From contig CALWWP010000022.1 in assembly GCA_944385275.1 (NCBI GenBank), positions 1-33,112 of the forward strand: a DNA stretch of 33,112 nucleotides. Reading direction: 5' to 3'. The notes beneath the pieces are model-generated. The model worked only from the letters and a program-made list of their open reading frames with translations, had not been told where the DNA came from and did not search any database. Position 1 is the first letter of the stretch; the number at the start of each line of letters is the position of its first letter. This document shows positions 8,313-16,522 of the stretch, piece after piece. A program made the translations under genes and the position numbers. This stretch comes from an uncultured Oscillospiraceae bacterium. Lineage in GTDB: Bacteria > Bacillota > Clostridia > Oscillospirales > Oscillospiraceae.

Positions 8313-8945
8313 CTACAATGCCCAAACCGAAACTGCAAATTCCACAAATTTAGGCACAAACAAAACCTCGATCACAACTGCTGTAAGTAAAATCAAAACA
8401 CAGACCATGTGCACTCTCAAATATCCTCTGCCAACAAGTGAGTGCACCGTCATGCCTCCCCCTGACAGTACTGCACGGACAATGCGCTTAGATACGAACG
8501 ACGCTCTTACCGTCAGAATAAAAAAACACGGAATACTCATCAAAGCTTCTATCCCATAGACTGCAAATGCCAAAAGCCAGCAGTCTTTTCCGAATATCTG
8601 AAGCATACAAGCGACGGCAAAACTAAGCATAAATCCTTTTACCACAGACAAGATAGGCAGCAGCAAAAAACCAAATACTGAAAAGCCAAGAAAAACAGCG
8701 ACTAAATTTGGCTTAAAAACAGACCAAAATACATCCCAAAATCTTGGCTCGGCTATTTGTCCGTTTTCAATAGCAGCAACATATTCCGAAAAATAAGATC
8801 CGAGCAGCTGACCTATAGAATCAGCTGCATAACCAGCAGAAATAGTGCCCGCTATCGCACCGCATGCAAAAAACACAGCTGAGATCACAAACGATGTGGC
8901 TTCAGATGAAGCATCTGAACACAGTACAGCAACTTTCCTTGTCAT
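8313..8945 (-). CDS. spoIIM: Stage II sporulation protein M
   Basis: 210 residues from the ATG at 8945 (GGGGTGA upstream), similar in length to Bacillus SpoIIM (about 215). Integral membrane protein with about five hydrophobic segments: about 24-43, 78-115, 125-146 and 180-205. It acts with SpoIID and SpoIIP in septal peptidoglycan removal and membrane migration during engulfment. Motifs such as the FWSVFKPNLVAVFLGF region and LPILSVVKGFMLSF match the family. First gene of a spoIIM-xerD pair. Confidence 0.9.
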   Translation of the reverse strand: MTRKVAVLCSDASSEATSFVISAVFFACGAIAGTISAGYAADSIGQLLGSYFSEYVAAIENGQIAEPRFWDVFWSVFKPNLVAVFLGFSVFGFLLLPILSVVKGFMLSFAVACMLQIFGKDCWLLAFAVYGIEALMSIPCFFILTVRASFVSKRIVRAVLSGGGMTVHSLVGRGYLRVHMVCVLILLTAVVIEVLFVPKFVEFAVSVWAL

Positions 8946-8954
8946 TTGAATCAC

Positions 8955-8973
8955 CCCATACCTAAGATATGGG
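8955..8973 (-). promoter_or_regulatory. Small hairpin over the spoIIM ribosome binding site
   Basis: On the minus strand CCCATA and TATGGG (6-bp arms, 7-nt loop) form a hairpin whose 3' arm runs into GGGGTGA, the spoIIM Shine-Dalgarno. It could lower translation; it is short and may be fortuitous. Confidence 0.4.
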
Positions 8974-9017
8974 ACAAGGTTGCTCAACATGCCCTCGTTT
9001 TAAAATTTTGTAAATCA

Positions 9018-9046
9018 ACTATAGTACAAACACATCCCAGAATCAA
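9018..9046 (-). promoter_or_regulatory. Sigma-A-like promoter of spoIIM-xerD
   Basis: On the minus strand, -35 TTGATT (9041-9046), 17-bp spacer, -10 TATAGT (9018-9023). A housekeeping promoter fits xerD, which is needed in growth, although spoIIM is a sporulation gene. Confidence 0.72.
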
Positions 9047-9063
9047 CACATTGATCCAAAATA

Positions 9064-9115
9064 AAAATATTTTGTAAACTCCTACAAAATATTATGTAAA
9101 CAGCATTATGTCAAC
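9064..9115. repeat. Repeat cluster resembling XerC/XerD (dif) arms
   Basis: Two direct copies of AAAATATTwTGTAAACw lie at 9064-9080 and 9086-9102, 22 bp apart, with a partial third (ATTATGTCAACT) at 9105-9116. The region also holds an 11-bp perfect inverted repeat (9066-9076 / 9083-9093, 6-bp spacer). TTATGTAAAC equals the XerD arm of Firmicute dif and ACTCCTA at 9078-9084 resembles the XerC arm, but the centre is about 2 bp shorter than in Bacillus dif. Another TTATGTATACT lies at 9210-9220. The rest of 9103-9242 is AT-rich with no gene seen. Confidence 0.4.
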
Positions 9116-9242
9116 TTCTTAAATTATTCTTCGGCTATTTCTTGCGATTGCACTATTTGTTGTTGCTGTTCGTTTTAACTCGTACTACATATTGAATTTT
9201 ACAGAAATATTATGTATACTCAATTTTGATTACTTTTAGTAA

Positions 9243-9653
9243 TCAGTTCCGTCTTTTTTTCTTTTTCCCTGTGGACAAGCCGCCGAGTATACAGCCTGTA
9301 AACGCAGCGATGTACATTATGTAAGCCGCTGCAGAAAATGCTTTCCCTCCCCCGACGGCTATACCAATCAAAAACATAAGCAGAAGGAAGATACCGCCTT
9401 TAGCGGCAATTTGTTTGATTTGTCTATTATTTTCTAATTTTGCTCCTATGAATCCGCATGTAAGTCCGCCCAGTAGGCATATTCCTATTGAAATAGGTTT
9501 TGCCATCTCAATTGGAATTTTTTCAGACGATGTCAGCGCTGCAAATATTCCAGCTAAAAAAATTATGATTCCCATTCCAGATACACAGCTTATGATTATT
9601 TTATTCCATTTTGATTTTTTGTTAGTTTTTTTTCTTGAAAATTTTTTAAACAT
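9243..9653 (-). CDS. TIGR04086-type four-helix membrane protein
   Basis: 136 residues from the ATG at 9653, preceded by AGGGAGGT at 7 nt. A very basic N-terminus (FKKFSRKKTNKKSKWNK) is followed by four hydrophobic segments at about 18-38, 50-70, 84-102 and 106-128, and a basic tail KKKKRRN. This layout and its place beside yajC fit the TIGR04086 (YrzE-like) family; assignment by eye. Function unknown. Its ribosome binding site is inside the 3' arm of the hairpin that follows yajC. Confidence 0.75.
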   Translation of the reverse strand: MFKKFSRKKTNKKSKWNKIIISCVSGMGIIIFLAGIFAALTSSEKIPIEMAKPISIGICLLGGLTCGFIGAKLENNRQIKQIAAKGGIFLLLMFLIGIAVGGGKAFSAAAYIMYIAAFTGCILGGLSTGKKKKRRN

Positions 9654-9656
9654 AAA

Positions 9657-9715
9657 AAAGACCTCCCTGCAAGACAAGATTGATGTTACTCATTCTTATT
9701 CGCAGAGAGGTCTTT
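9657..9715 (-). terminator. yajC terminator hairpin containing the next gene's ribosome binding site
   Basis: A 14-bp stem with one G-U pair (arms 9657-9670 and 9702-9715, 31-nt loop) followed on the minus strand by a T-run that reaches the ATG at 9653. The 3' arm contains AGGGAGGT, the Shine-Dalgarno of the TIGR04086-type gene, so pairing would hide it. Confidence 0.75.
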
Positions 9716-9760
9716 GAATTACTAACAATGTTACTTTATTATAAAAAATCGGATTAATTT

Positions 9761-10021
9761 TTAATTGTCCTTACTAGAAACTGCCCACTTTTTAACTCTT
9801 ATCCTTACTCTATCGTCACTGGTCTCAAATGTAATTTCGTCGTCTTTGACTTCAACAACAGAACCGATCATTCCTCCAATAGTCGTGATCTTGTCCCCAA
9901 CACTCAATTCATCGCGCATCTGAGCAAGTTGTTTTTTCTTTTTGCTCTCCGGGCGAATCATAAAAAAATAAAAAACAGCAATAATGGCAATAAACGGTAA
10001 AAATTGCAATATGGCTTCCAC
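9761..10021 (-). CDS. yajC: Preprotein translocase subunit YajC
   Basis: 86 residues. One N-terminal membrane helix (about 4-21) ending in the family signature FYFFMIRPESKKKKQ, then a soluble domain beginning MRDELSVGDKITTIGGMIGSVVEVKDDEI. YajC associates with SecDF at the Sec translocon. The start is GTG at 10021 with GGAGG 9 nt upstream. Located after tgt, the usual bacterial order tgt-yajC, but with its own promoter here. Confidence 0.95.
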   Translation of the reverse strand: MEAILQFLPFIAIIAVFYFFMIRPESKKKKQLAQMRDELSVGDKITTIGGMIGSVVEVKDDEITFETSDDRVRIRVKKWAVSSKDN

Positions 10022-10064
10022 TAAATGATACCTCCAAATAAATATGTTGAAAAACCTGAGATGT

Positions 10065-10093
10065 ATTATATATGGTTATATTTACAATTTCAA
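10065..10093 (-). promoter_or_regulatory. Sigma-A promoter of yajC
   Basis: On the minus strand, -35 TTGAAA (10088-10093), 17-bp spacer, -10 TATAAT (10065-10070), just after the tgt stop codon. Confidence 0.8.
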
Positions 10094-10099
10094 GTTTTT

Positions 10100-11230
10100 T
10101 TATATCCTTTTATCCAAAAATTGAGAATATTTTTCTCTGAAACCTTTGAAGGTGCCCATTTCTAGTTCGCTGCGGATACGCTCCATAAGTTTGTTGTAAA
10201 AATATAAATTGTGCACAACTGCATGTCTCATTGCAAGCATCTCATTTGCTTTGAAAAGATGTCTCAAATACGCCCTTGTATACCTACGGCAGACAGGACA
10301 GTCGCAGCCTTCTTCAACAGGCATGAAATCGCGTTCATATTTTTGATTTTTTATATTTAATCCACCATGCCAAGTATACAGACGTCCGTTGCGTCCATTC
10401 CGAGCAGGCATTACACAGTCAAAAAAATCAATGCCTCTCCAAACTCCCTCTATAATGTTTGACGGAGTCCCTACCCCCATCAAATAACGAGGCTTATTCT
10501 CCGGCATATGCTCATTGATGATATCAAGGATTTCATACATCTCTTCTGCGGTTTCACCAACAGCAAGACCTCCAACGGCATATCCGGGCAGATCCAACTC
10601 TGCAATATGCTTCATATGTTCCACTCTTAGATCTTTAAAGATCCCGCCTTGATTTATACCAAATAAAACCTGACCCGGATTGACGGCATTTCCGCTCTCC
10701 TTTAGTCTAGCCATTTCCTCTTTACAGCGTGCAAGCCATCTTGCAGTGCGATCGCAAGAATTTTTAAAATAATTATAGGACGACGGTATTTGCACGCATT
10801 CGTCGAAGGCCATCGCTATATCTGATCCCAACGCAGATTGTATCCTTATGCTGTCTTCTGGAGACATGAATATCCGGCGTCCGTCAATGTTTGAATTAAA
10901 AGCTACTCCTTCTTCAGTAATTTTGCGTAACTTTGCAAGCGAATAAATCTGAAAGCCGCCGCTATCCGTCAAAATCGGTCGATTCCAGTCCATAAATCTG
11001 TGGAGGCCTCCAGCTTGCTTTATGATGTCTTCTCCGGGACGAAGATGCAAATGATATGTATTAGAAAGTTCTACCTGACAGCCTATCCGCTCCAAATCTT
11101 CTGAAGAAAGAGCTCCTTTAATCGCAGCCTGAGTCCCCACGTTCATAAACACCGGAGTTTGTATTTCCCCGTGAGGCGTTTGCATTATACCAAGCCTTGC
11201 TCTTCCCTCTTGTTTTAAAACTTTGAACAT
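10100..11230 (-). CDS. tgt: tRNA-guanine transglycosylase (queuosine pathway)
   Basis: 376 residues from the ATG at 11230. It swaps guanine-34 of GUN-anticodon tRNAs for preQ1. Visible motifs: RLGIMQTPHG, VFMNVGTQAAIKG, ILTDSGGFQIYS, the nucleophile region DFFDCVMPARNGRNG, and the zinc site CDCPVCRRYTRAYLRHLF with a downstream His in AVVHNL. The start is supported by a promoter whose predicted transcription start is near 11260; longer frames to 11275 or 11323 would begin at or before the promoter and have no ribosome binding site. Confidence 0.97.
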   Translation of the reverse strand: MFKVLKQEGRARLGIMQTPHGEIQTPVFMNVGTQAAIKGALSSEDLERIGCQVELSNTYHLHLRPGEDIIKQAGGLHRFMDWNRPILTDSGGFQIYSLAKLRKITEEGVAFNSNIDGRRIFMSPEDSIRIQSALGSDIAMAFDECVQIPSSYNYFKNSCDRTARWLARCKEEMARLKESGNAVNPGQVLFGINQGGIFKDLRVEHMKHIAELDLPGYAVGGLAVGETAEEMYEILDIINEHMPENKPRYLMGVGTPSNIIEGVWRGIDFFDCVMPARNGRNGRLYTWHGGLNIKNQKYERDFMPVEEGCDCPVCRRYTRAYLRHLFKANEMLAMRHAVVHNLYFYNKLMERIRSELEMGTFKGFREKYSQFLDKRI

Positions 11231-11266
11231 ATCAAAATCCCGCCTTCCGCCAAATCGTACTTGGAA

Positions 11267-11295
11267 AGTATACATTGTTTTAATATTTTTTACAA
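11267..11295 (-). promoter_or_regulatory. Sigma-A promoter of tgt
   Basis: On the minus strand, -35 TTGTAA (11290-11295), 17-bp spacer, -10 TATACT (11267-11272). It lies between the queA terminator and tgt. Confidence 0.72.
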
Positions 11296-11321
11296 GTAAA
11301 AATGTAGGTATAGTTTTTAAC

Positions 11322-11354
11322 AAAAACCCTGAAATCTACTGATTTCAGGGTTTT
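11322..11354 (-). terminator. Intrinsic terminator after queA
   Basis: A 14-bp stem with AGTA loop and a TTTTT tail on the minus strand, 14 bp beyond the queA stop codon. Confidence 0.9.
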
Positions 11355-11367
11355 ATAAACCGGATCA

Positions 11368-12390
11368 TTACCCGATAAACATGGCATCTCCAAAACTAAA
11401 AAATCTATACTTCTCTTCTACGGCAGTTTTATAGGCTTTCAGAACATGTTCACGTCCCGCAAATGCCGACACCAGCATAATTAGCGTGCTCTCCGGAAGA
11501 TGGAAATTAGTAATAAGAGCATCCATACATTTAAATTTGTAGCCCGGATATATAAAGATATCTGTCCAGCCTGAAAATTCCGAAATCTCACCGTTTTCAT
11601 TGCTGACTGACTCAAGTGTGCGGCACGACGTAGTCCCGCATGCTATAACTCTGCCTCCGTTCTTCTTAGCGGCATTGATCTTATCAGCGGTCTCTTTTGT
11701 GATAATACAGTACTCGGAATGCATTTCGTGATCTTCTATATCTTCTTCCTTCACCGGCCGAAACGTCCCCAGTCCAACGTGCAGGGTGATATAACTCAAT
11801 ATAACACCTTTTTCTTCCAAGCGCTTTAAAAGCTCAGGCGTAAAGTGAAGACCTGCTGTGGGAGCTGCCGCCGAACCATTTTCACGCGCATACACAGTTT
11901 GATAGCGATTTGAGTCCTGCAGTTCTTCTTTAATATAAGGCGGCAAAGGCATTTTACCCAATCTCTCAAGAATTTCCATAAAAATTCCATCATACTCAAA
12001 TTGGATAAGTCTATTTCCCCCGGCAACGACTTCTTTAACCGTTCCCACAAGCTCACCATCGCCGAAATACAGTTTAACACCGACATTGGCTCTTTTTCCG
12101 GGTCTTGTCAAGCATTCCCAGACACCTCCGCCAATTTCCTTAAGTAAAACTATCTCAACCGCCCCGCCTGTTTCGCGTTTTCCAAAAAGCCTCGCCGGCA
12201 GTACCCTTGAATCGTTCATCACAAGACAGTCTCCCGGAGCAAGGAACTCTGGCAGCTCATAAAAATGCCTGTGTTCAACAGCTCCAGTGCGCCTATCCAT
12301 TTTCATAAGCCTCGAGCTGTCGCGGCGCTCCAGAGGAGTCTGTGCTATCAGCTCTTGAGGCAGTTCAAAGTAAAAGTCGCTTTTTTTCAT
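11368..12390 (-). CDS. queA: S-adenosylmethionine:tRNA ribosyltransferase-isomerase
   Basis: 340 residues, normal length. It transfers the ribosyl part of SAM to preQ1-tRNA to form epoxyqueuosine. The N-terminus [26 protein letters not shown] is diagnostic, as are [25 protein letters not shown], and the C-terminal [19 protein letters not shown]. Its ATG overlaps the stop of the SpoIID-like gene by 4 bp (ATGA), so it is translated in the same operon. Queuosine genes queA and tgt are adjacent but separated by a terminator and a new promoter. Confidence 0.98.
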   Translation of the reverse strand: MKKSDFYFELPQELIAQTPLERRDSSRLMKMDRRTGAVEHRHFYELPEFLAPGDCLVMNDSRVLPARLFGKRETGGAVEIVLLKEIGGGVWECLTRPGKRANVGVKLYFGDGELVGTVKEVVAGGNRLIQFEYDGIFMEILERLGKMPLPPYIKEELQDSNRYQTVYARENGSAAAPTAGLHFTPELLKRLEEKGVILSYITLHVGLGTFRPVKEEDIEDHEMHSEYCIITKETADKINAAKKNGGRVIACGTTSCRTLESVSNENGEISEFSGWTDIFIYPGYKFKCMDALITNFHLPESTLIMLVSAFAGREHVLKAYKTAVEEKYRFFSFGDAMFIG

Positions 12391-14084
12391 CCGATCGTTA
12401 CTCCAGTGTAGTAGAATTTCAATATTTCATCGTATGTATATCCCAGCTTAGCCATGGCATATGAACCGTATTGACTCATGCCCACATTGTGCCCCCATCC
12501 GGAGCCAGTCACTGTATATGTATCTCCCGTCTGCATTTGAGTGCTTCCGGTTACTTCAAACTGCTCAATGCCAGAACCCGTCATAACATATACAGAACGC
12601 GAACTAGTCACTGTAGAGATCTCTCCATCGCCGCCTATGGCATACATTCCGGAAAGGCTTCCCACAGGATTAGACATACTGTTTATATACAAGGAGTTTC
12701 CTTCACTACCGCCGTTTCCATCTGAACCAGTGATAACAAACCGCTGACTATGCGTATACTTTCCATAAGTATCGCTGTCTAGTATAGTACTTGCGTTAGA
12801 CCGTGAGAAGGTCCAGTTGACGCCATTTGAATCATGGAATGTCATCGAGTACATATTTCCCATTTCCGTATATGTAGGTGTAATGCCAATTATATCAGAG
12901 CAATTATAGCCTTTTCTCTGCAATATCTCCGTTATCTGGTCCGCAGTGTATGTATAGCTCCAGCTGTTATACCCTGTATTGACCGTATTTTCAAACTGCT
13001 CGTCTGATACGCCGCGCAGATACGGCACAAAGCTTCCCCATATATTTTCAGAGTTTTCAGTAGCTCCTCCGCTGGAAGAATGGAATACGGTCTCACATGG
13101 CTCGCCGTCGTAAAGTATATACTGTCCGGCTGTTTCATCTACGGCCAAGTCGCTTTCAACAGTTGCGTTATAGCGTCCGCGGTAAACCTGACAGCAAGTA
13201 GTATTGCAGACGTCAAATCCCGAAACAGGGTGAGCATCTATATGAGTTGCCGCATATGAACGTGCACATAGTGTCTGTACCTTTAATGCTTCTTCCGGCC
13301 AATACGGGCTGACTTCCTGCGGTACAACTCCCTTAACATAGTCTTCAAGATCTACAACATTCACTACAGTCAAGTTATCTCCATCCACGCGTGTATATTG
13401 AAAGCCCCCGTAATATGTAAAACCGCGAAACCATGTCTCAGTCTTCTCGCCGTTTACAGAGCGCGGCATAACTCCAAGCCCGTACTCTCCGTCTGTATCA
13501 AATTCAAAAATTATATCTGATTGTTTTTGCAGCAGGACAGTAATACAGTAGGCCGATCCGGTAAATGATTCGCCGTCAAGCCCCAAATCATATACGGCAT
13601 CATCCGCCTCAGCCCGCGTCTGATAATTGCCTACGCAAATACGCCATTCTCCGGAGTAATAGCCCGGGAAAGCATCATCATAATAACTTGCTTCTTCCGC
13701 GGCTTCTTCGTAAGATGAAAAAACATCGTCCAGTCTGACATGGAAACAGCCTATACTTTCATATGAGCCAGAAGGCTTGCTGTCATAATATGTATCCCCT
13801 GTCAAAAACAAGTTCTTATCTTTTACCATAGTTATACCGATCTCGTCAGTATATGCAAGCGGCACAAACCGCCTGCTGCCATCAAAATATCCGAATTCAT
13901 ATCCGCTGCCAACATCATTTTCAAGATTGGCAGATATCATGGCGCTGCTGCCATAATACAGCCCCACTTTCATTGTAGTTACTGGATTGACATATACAGC
14001 ATTTCCATGAGGTACCGAGACCAGCACCATTGCGATAGTAACAGTAATTAACAGAGCAGAATGAAGCAACTTTTTTAAAAACAT
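12387..14084 (-). CDS. SpoIID/LytB-domain protein with signal peptide and SPOR-like region
   Basis: 565 residues, much longer than Bacillus SpoIID (about 340). Residues 1-29 form a signal peptide or anchor. A SPOR-like segment ([18 protein letters not shown]) sits near 147-187. The SpoIID domain spans about 235-560: [28 protein letters not shown] with probable catalytic E257, ARSYA, the cysteine stretch [11 protein letters not shown] (metal-ligand cysteines are known in clostridial SpoIID), HSSSGG, and a C-terminal [17 protein letters not shown]. These proteins are peptidoglycan lytic transglycosylases. It may be the engulfment SpoIID or a paralogue. GGAG lies 8 nt before the ATG at 14084; no clear promoter seen. 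Confidence 0.85.
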   Translation of the reverse strand: MFLKKLLHSALLITVTIAMVLVSVPHGNAVYVNPVTTMKVGLYYGSSAMISANLENDVGSGYEFGYFDGSRRFVPLAYTDEIGITMVKDKNLFLTGDTYYDSKPSGSYESIGCFHVRLDDVFSSYEEAAEEASYYDDAFPGYYSGEWRICVGNYQTRAEADDAVYDLGLDGESFTGSAYCITVLLQKQSDIIFEFDTDGEYGLGVMPRSVNGEKTETWFRGFTYYGGFQYTRVDGDNLTVVNVVDLEDYVKGVVPQEVSPYWPEEALKVQTLCARSYAATHIDAHPVSGFDVCNTTCCQVYRGRYNATVESDLAVDETAGQYILYDGEPCETVFHSSSGGATENSENIWGSFVPYLRGVSDEQFENTVNTGYNSWSYTYTADQITEILQRKGYNCSDIIGITPTYTEMGNMYSMTFHDSNGVNWTFSRSNASTILDSDTYGKYTHSQRFVITGSDGNGGSEGNSLYINSMSNPVGSLSGMYAIGGDGEISTVTSSRSVYVMTGSGIEQFEVTGSTQMQTGDTYTVTGSGWGHNVGMSQYGSYAMAKLGYTYDEILKFYYTGVTIG

Positions 14085-14136
14085 GACTTTTTCTCCAATT
14101 TTAGCTATAAATACTTGAAATTTGCTTTAATTGCTG

Positions 14137-14165
14137 TTGACACCAAGATAAGCAGATGCTATGAT
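14137..14165 (+). promoter_or_regulatory. Sigma-A promoter of the lysine operon
   Basis: -35 TTGACA (14137-14142), 17-bp spacer, -10 TATGAT (14160-14165), immediately ahead of the riboswitch aptamer. Confidence 0.88.
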
Positions 14166-14176
14166 GTTAGCAATCA

Positions 14177-14347
14177 AGATAGAGGCGCGATCTTTATCAG
14201 TAGCGGCGTGTAGGATTTCGTTTATCCGTTGATCCGTCCGCGAAAGGACTGGTCGCCGAAGAACATTTTAGGGCGGAATAAAATGTTCTGGGTGCAAGAT
14301 GAACAATCTTGCAACTGTCATCTCTTTTCAGGGATGGAGGGCTATCT
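14177..14347 (+). promoter_or_regulatory. Lysine riboswitch (L-box) aptamer
   Basis: The aptamer shows conserved lysine-riboswitch blocks in order: AGAGGCGCG at the 5' side, CAGTAGCGGCG, GAAAGGACTGGTCGCCGAAG near 14240-14261, CTGGGTGCAAG, AACTGTCAT, and GGAGGGCTATCT at the 3' side. The closing P1 helix is AGATAG (14177-14182) with CTATCT (14342-14347). It senses L-lysine; with the terminator at 14392-14430 it would turn off asd-dapA-dapB when lysine is plentiful. Confidence 0.93.
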
Positions 14348-14391
14348 GTTTTTGAATATGATTGTTCGCGTCACTGCGGATATTATATTAC

Positions 14392-14430
14392 AAAATCAGC
14401 TGGTTTTTCAACCCGCTGATTTATTATTTT
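14392..14430 (+). terminator. Riboswitch expression-platform terminator
   Basis: An 8-bp stem AAATCAGC/GCTGATTT plus two further G-C pairs beyond one mismatch, followed by a T-rich tail (ATTATTTT, then TTTTTT). It lies 45 nt after the lysine aptamer and about 75 nt before asd. The competing antiterminator helix was not worked out. Confidence 0.7.
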
Positions 14431-14503
14431 ACAATTTTTTGTCGTTTTATGGTCTTTATCAACTTTAATAATCAAAATGAATACTATGGTTCGGAGGTAT
14501 ATT

Positions 14504-15592
14504 ATGGAAAAGTTTAGAGTTGGCGTGATCGGCGGAACAGGCATGGTTGGCCAGAGATTTGTATCTTTAATGGAAAATCACCCGTGGTTTGACTTGAAGG
14601 TTATTGCCGCAAGTCCCAGATCTGCCGGCAAAACTTATGAAGAAGCTATCGGTTCCCGTTGGGCAATGCCCAATCCTATCCCAGAGGCCTTCCGCTCTAT
14701 TATTGTAAAAGATGCTACCGCAGATAAAGAAGATATCGTATCTCAGGTAGATTTTGTCTTCTCCGCAGTCGACATGAAAAAAGAAGAGATTCAAGCTCTC
14801 GAAGAGGAATATGCTAAGCTGGAATGTCCCGTTGTTTCTAACAACAGCGCGCATCGCTGGACTCCGGATGTTCCAATGGTCGTTCCCGAAATCAATCCCG
14901 AGCATCTTGCCGTCATCGAATCTCAACGTAAACGTCTCGGCACTAAAAAGGGATTTATTGCGGTTAAATCCAACTGCTCTTTGCAGAGCTACGTTCCAGC
15001 TCTTCATCCCCTTCGCAAAAAATACGGCCTTAACAAGGCGTTGGTCTGTACATATCAGGCTATTTCCGGAGCCGGAAAGACTTTTGATACATGGCCCGAG
15101 ATGGTTGACAATGTTATCCCCTACATCGGCGGCGAAGAAGAAAAGTCCGAGCAAGAGCCATTGAAGCTGTGGGGCAAGGTGGAAAACGGCGTAATCGTAT
15201 CCGCGGATTCTCCTTCTATAACAGCTCAGTGTCTGCGTGTAGCGGCAAGCGATGGTCATATGGCTGCTGTGTTTGCTTCTTTTGACAACAAACCATCAAA
15301 AGAAGAGATCCTAGACTGCTGGAAAAACTTTAAAGGGCGCGCTCAGGAACTTGATCTTCCATCTGCTCCCAAGCAATTCCTGCACTACTTCGAAGAGAAC
15401 GATCGTCCGCAGACCAAACTGGACAGAAATACAGAAAACGGCATGGCAGTGTGCATTGGGCGTCTGCGTCCCGATACTCAATACGACTATAAGTTCGTAT
15501 GCCTTTCTCATAATACACTTCGCGGAGCTGCAGGCGGTGCCGTTCTTTTGGCGGAGCTGCTCTGCGCTGAAGGATATATTGTAAGAAACTAA
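14504..15592 (+). CDS. asd: Aspartate-semialdehyde dehydrogenase, archaeal/fungal-type
   Basis: 362 residues from the ATG at 14504 (CGGAGG upstream); an ATG at 14477 is upstream of that ribosome binding site. It reduces aspartyl phosphate to aspartate semialdehyde. NADP loop VGVIGGTGMVGQRF (6-19), catalytic C158 in VKSNCSLQ, and R245 and H252 in RVAASDGHMA. The pattern SNNSAHRW, VVPEIN and SNCSLQSYVPALHPL fits the archaeal-type branch (TIGR00978) rather than the E. coli or Bacillus branches. First gene of the lysine-riboswitch operon. Confidence 0.95.
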   Translation: MEKFRVGVIGGTGMVGQRFVSLMENHPWFDLKVIAASPRSAGKTYEEAIGSRWAMPNPIPEAFRSIIVKDATADKEDIVSQVDFVFSAVDMKKEEIQALEEEYAKLECPVVSNNSAHRWTPDVPMVVPEINPEHLAVIESQRKRLGTKKGFIAVKSNCSLQSYVPALHPLRKKYGLNKALVCTYQAISGAGKTFDTWPEMVDNVIPYIGGEEEKSEQEPLKLWGKVENGVIVSADSPSITAQCLRVAASDGHMAAVFASFDNKPSKEEILDCWKNFKGRAQELDLPSAPKQFLHYFEENDRPQTKLDRNTENGMAVCIGRLRPDTQYDYKFVCLSHNTLRGAAGGAVLLAELLCAEGYIVRN

Positions 15593-15614
15593 TATCGAAT
15601 TGGAGGTCTCCACT

Positions 15615-16502
15615 ATGAAAACACCATTGTTCACCGGTTCTTGTGTCGCAATAGTAACGCCATTCAAGGATGGCGAGGTCAACTATGAAAAGCTCGGAGA
15701 ACTAATCGATTTCCAAATCGCCGGAAATACTTCTTCTATTGTTATCTGCGGTACTACCGGAGAGGGCTCTACCCAATCTTTAGAAGAGCATGTAAAAACG
15801 GTTGATTTTGCTGTAAAATATGCAAAAGGCCGCATAAGCATAATCGCCGGAGCTGGCAGCAATGACACCGAAGCCGCACGTTTCCTATGTGAAAATGCTG
15901 AGAAATCGGGCGCTGACGGACTTCTGGTAGTCACTCCCTATTACAACAAGGCCACCCAAAAAGGTCTTATCCGCCATTACAATTATCTGGCGGATCATGT
16001 CAACATACCTATAGTACTGTACAATGTTCCAAGCCGTACAGGCGTGTGCTTCACCGCAGATACCTACAAGGAGCTTTCAAAGCATCCAAACATAAACGGC
16101 GTCAAAGAGGCTTCCGGAAATCTTAATCTTGTCAGCCGCGCCATGGATATGTGCGGCGATGATCTGATTTTCTGGAGCGGCGACGACTACGATACACTGC
16201 CTTTGATGGCTATGGGTGCCAAGGGCGTTATCTCTGTCCTCGCAAACATCTTGCCAAATGTCATGTCCGATTTGTGTGCATATGCTGCGGCAGGCAAATA
16301 CGAGGAAGCTCGTCAGCTTCACCTGAAGTATTTTGATCTGATGGAAAAAATGTTTATTGAGGTCAATCCTATACCGGTAAAGACCGCTATGAATCTCATG
16401 GGCATGGATGTAGGAGATCTGCGCCTGCCGCTGTGTGAGATGGAAGAGAAAAACCTCGAGGCTCTCAAGGCTTCTATGAGAAACGTGGGAATCAAGTTCT
16501 AA
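15615..16502 (+). CDS. dapA: 4-hydroxy-tetrahydrodipicolinate synthase
   Basis: 295 residues from the ATG at 15615 (GGAGG 8 nt upstream). TIM-barrel class I aldolase condensing pyruvate with aspartate semialdehyde. Schiff-base lysine K164 in GVKEASGN, catalytic Y136 in LYNVPSRTG, and the Thr pair in CGTTGEGST (47-48) are intact. It follows asd by 22 bp. Lysine control is likely mainly through the riboswitch. Confidence 0.98.
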   Translation: MKTPLFTGSCVAIVTPFKDGEVNYEKLGELIDFQIAGNTSSIVICGTTGEGSTQSLEEHVKTVDFAVKYAKGRISIIAGAGSNDTEAARFLCENAEKSGADGLLVVTPYYNKATQKGLIRHYNYLADHVNIPIVLYNVPSRTGVCFTADTYKELSKHPNINGVKEASGNLNLVSRAMDMCGDDLIFWSGDDYDTLPLMAMGAKGVISVLANILPNVMSDLCAYAAAGKYEEARQLHLKYFDLMEKMFIEVNPIPVKTAMNLMGMDVGDLRLPLCEMEEKNLEALKASMRNVGIKF

Positions 16503-16522
16503 ATAACAAAGGATGTTTACTG

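Noticed and set aside
14229..14468. 79-codon plus-strand frame before asd
   Set aside because: It lies within the lysine riboswitch aptamer and terminator.
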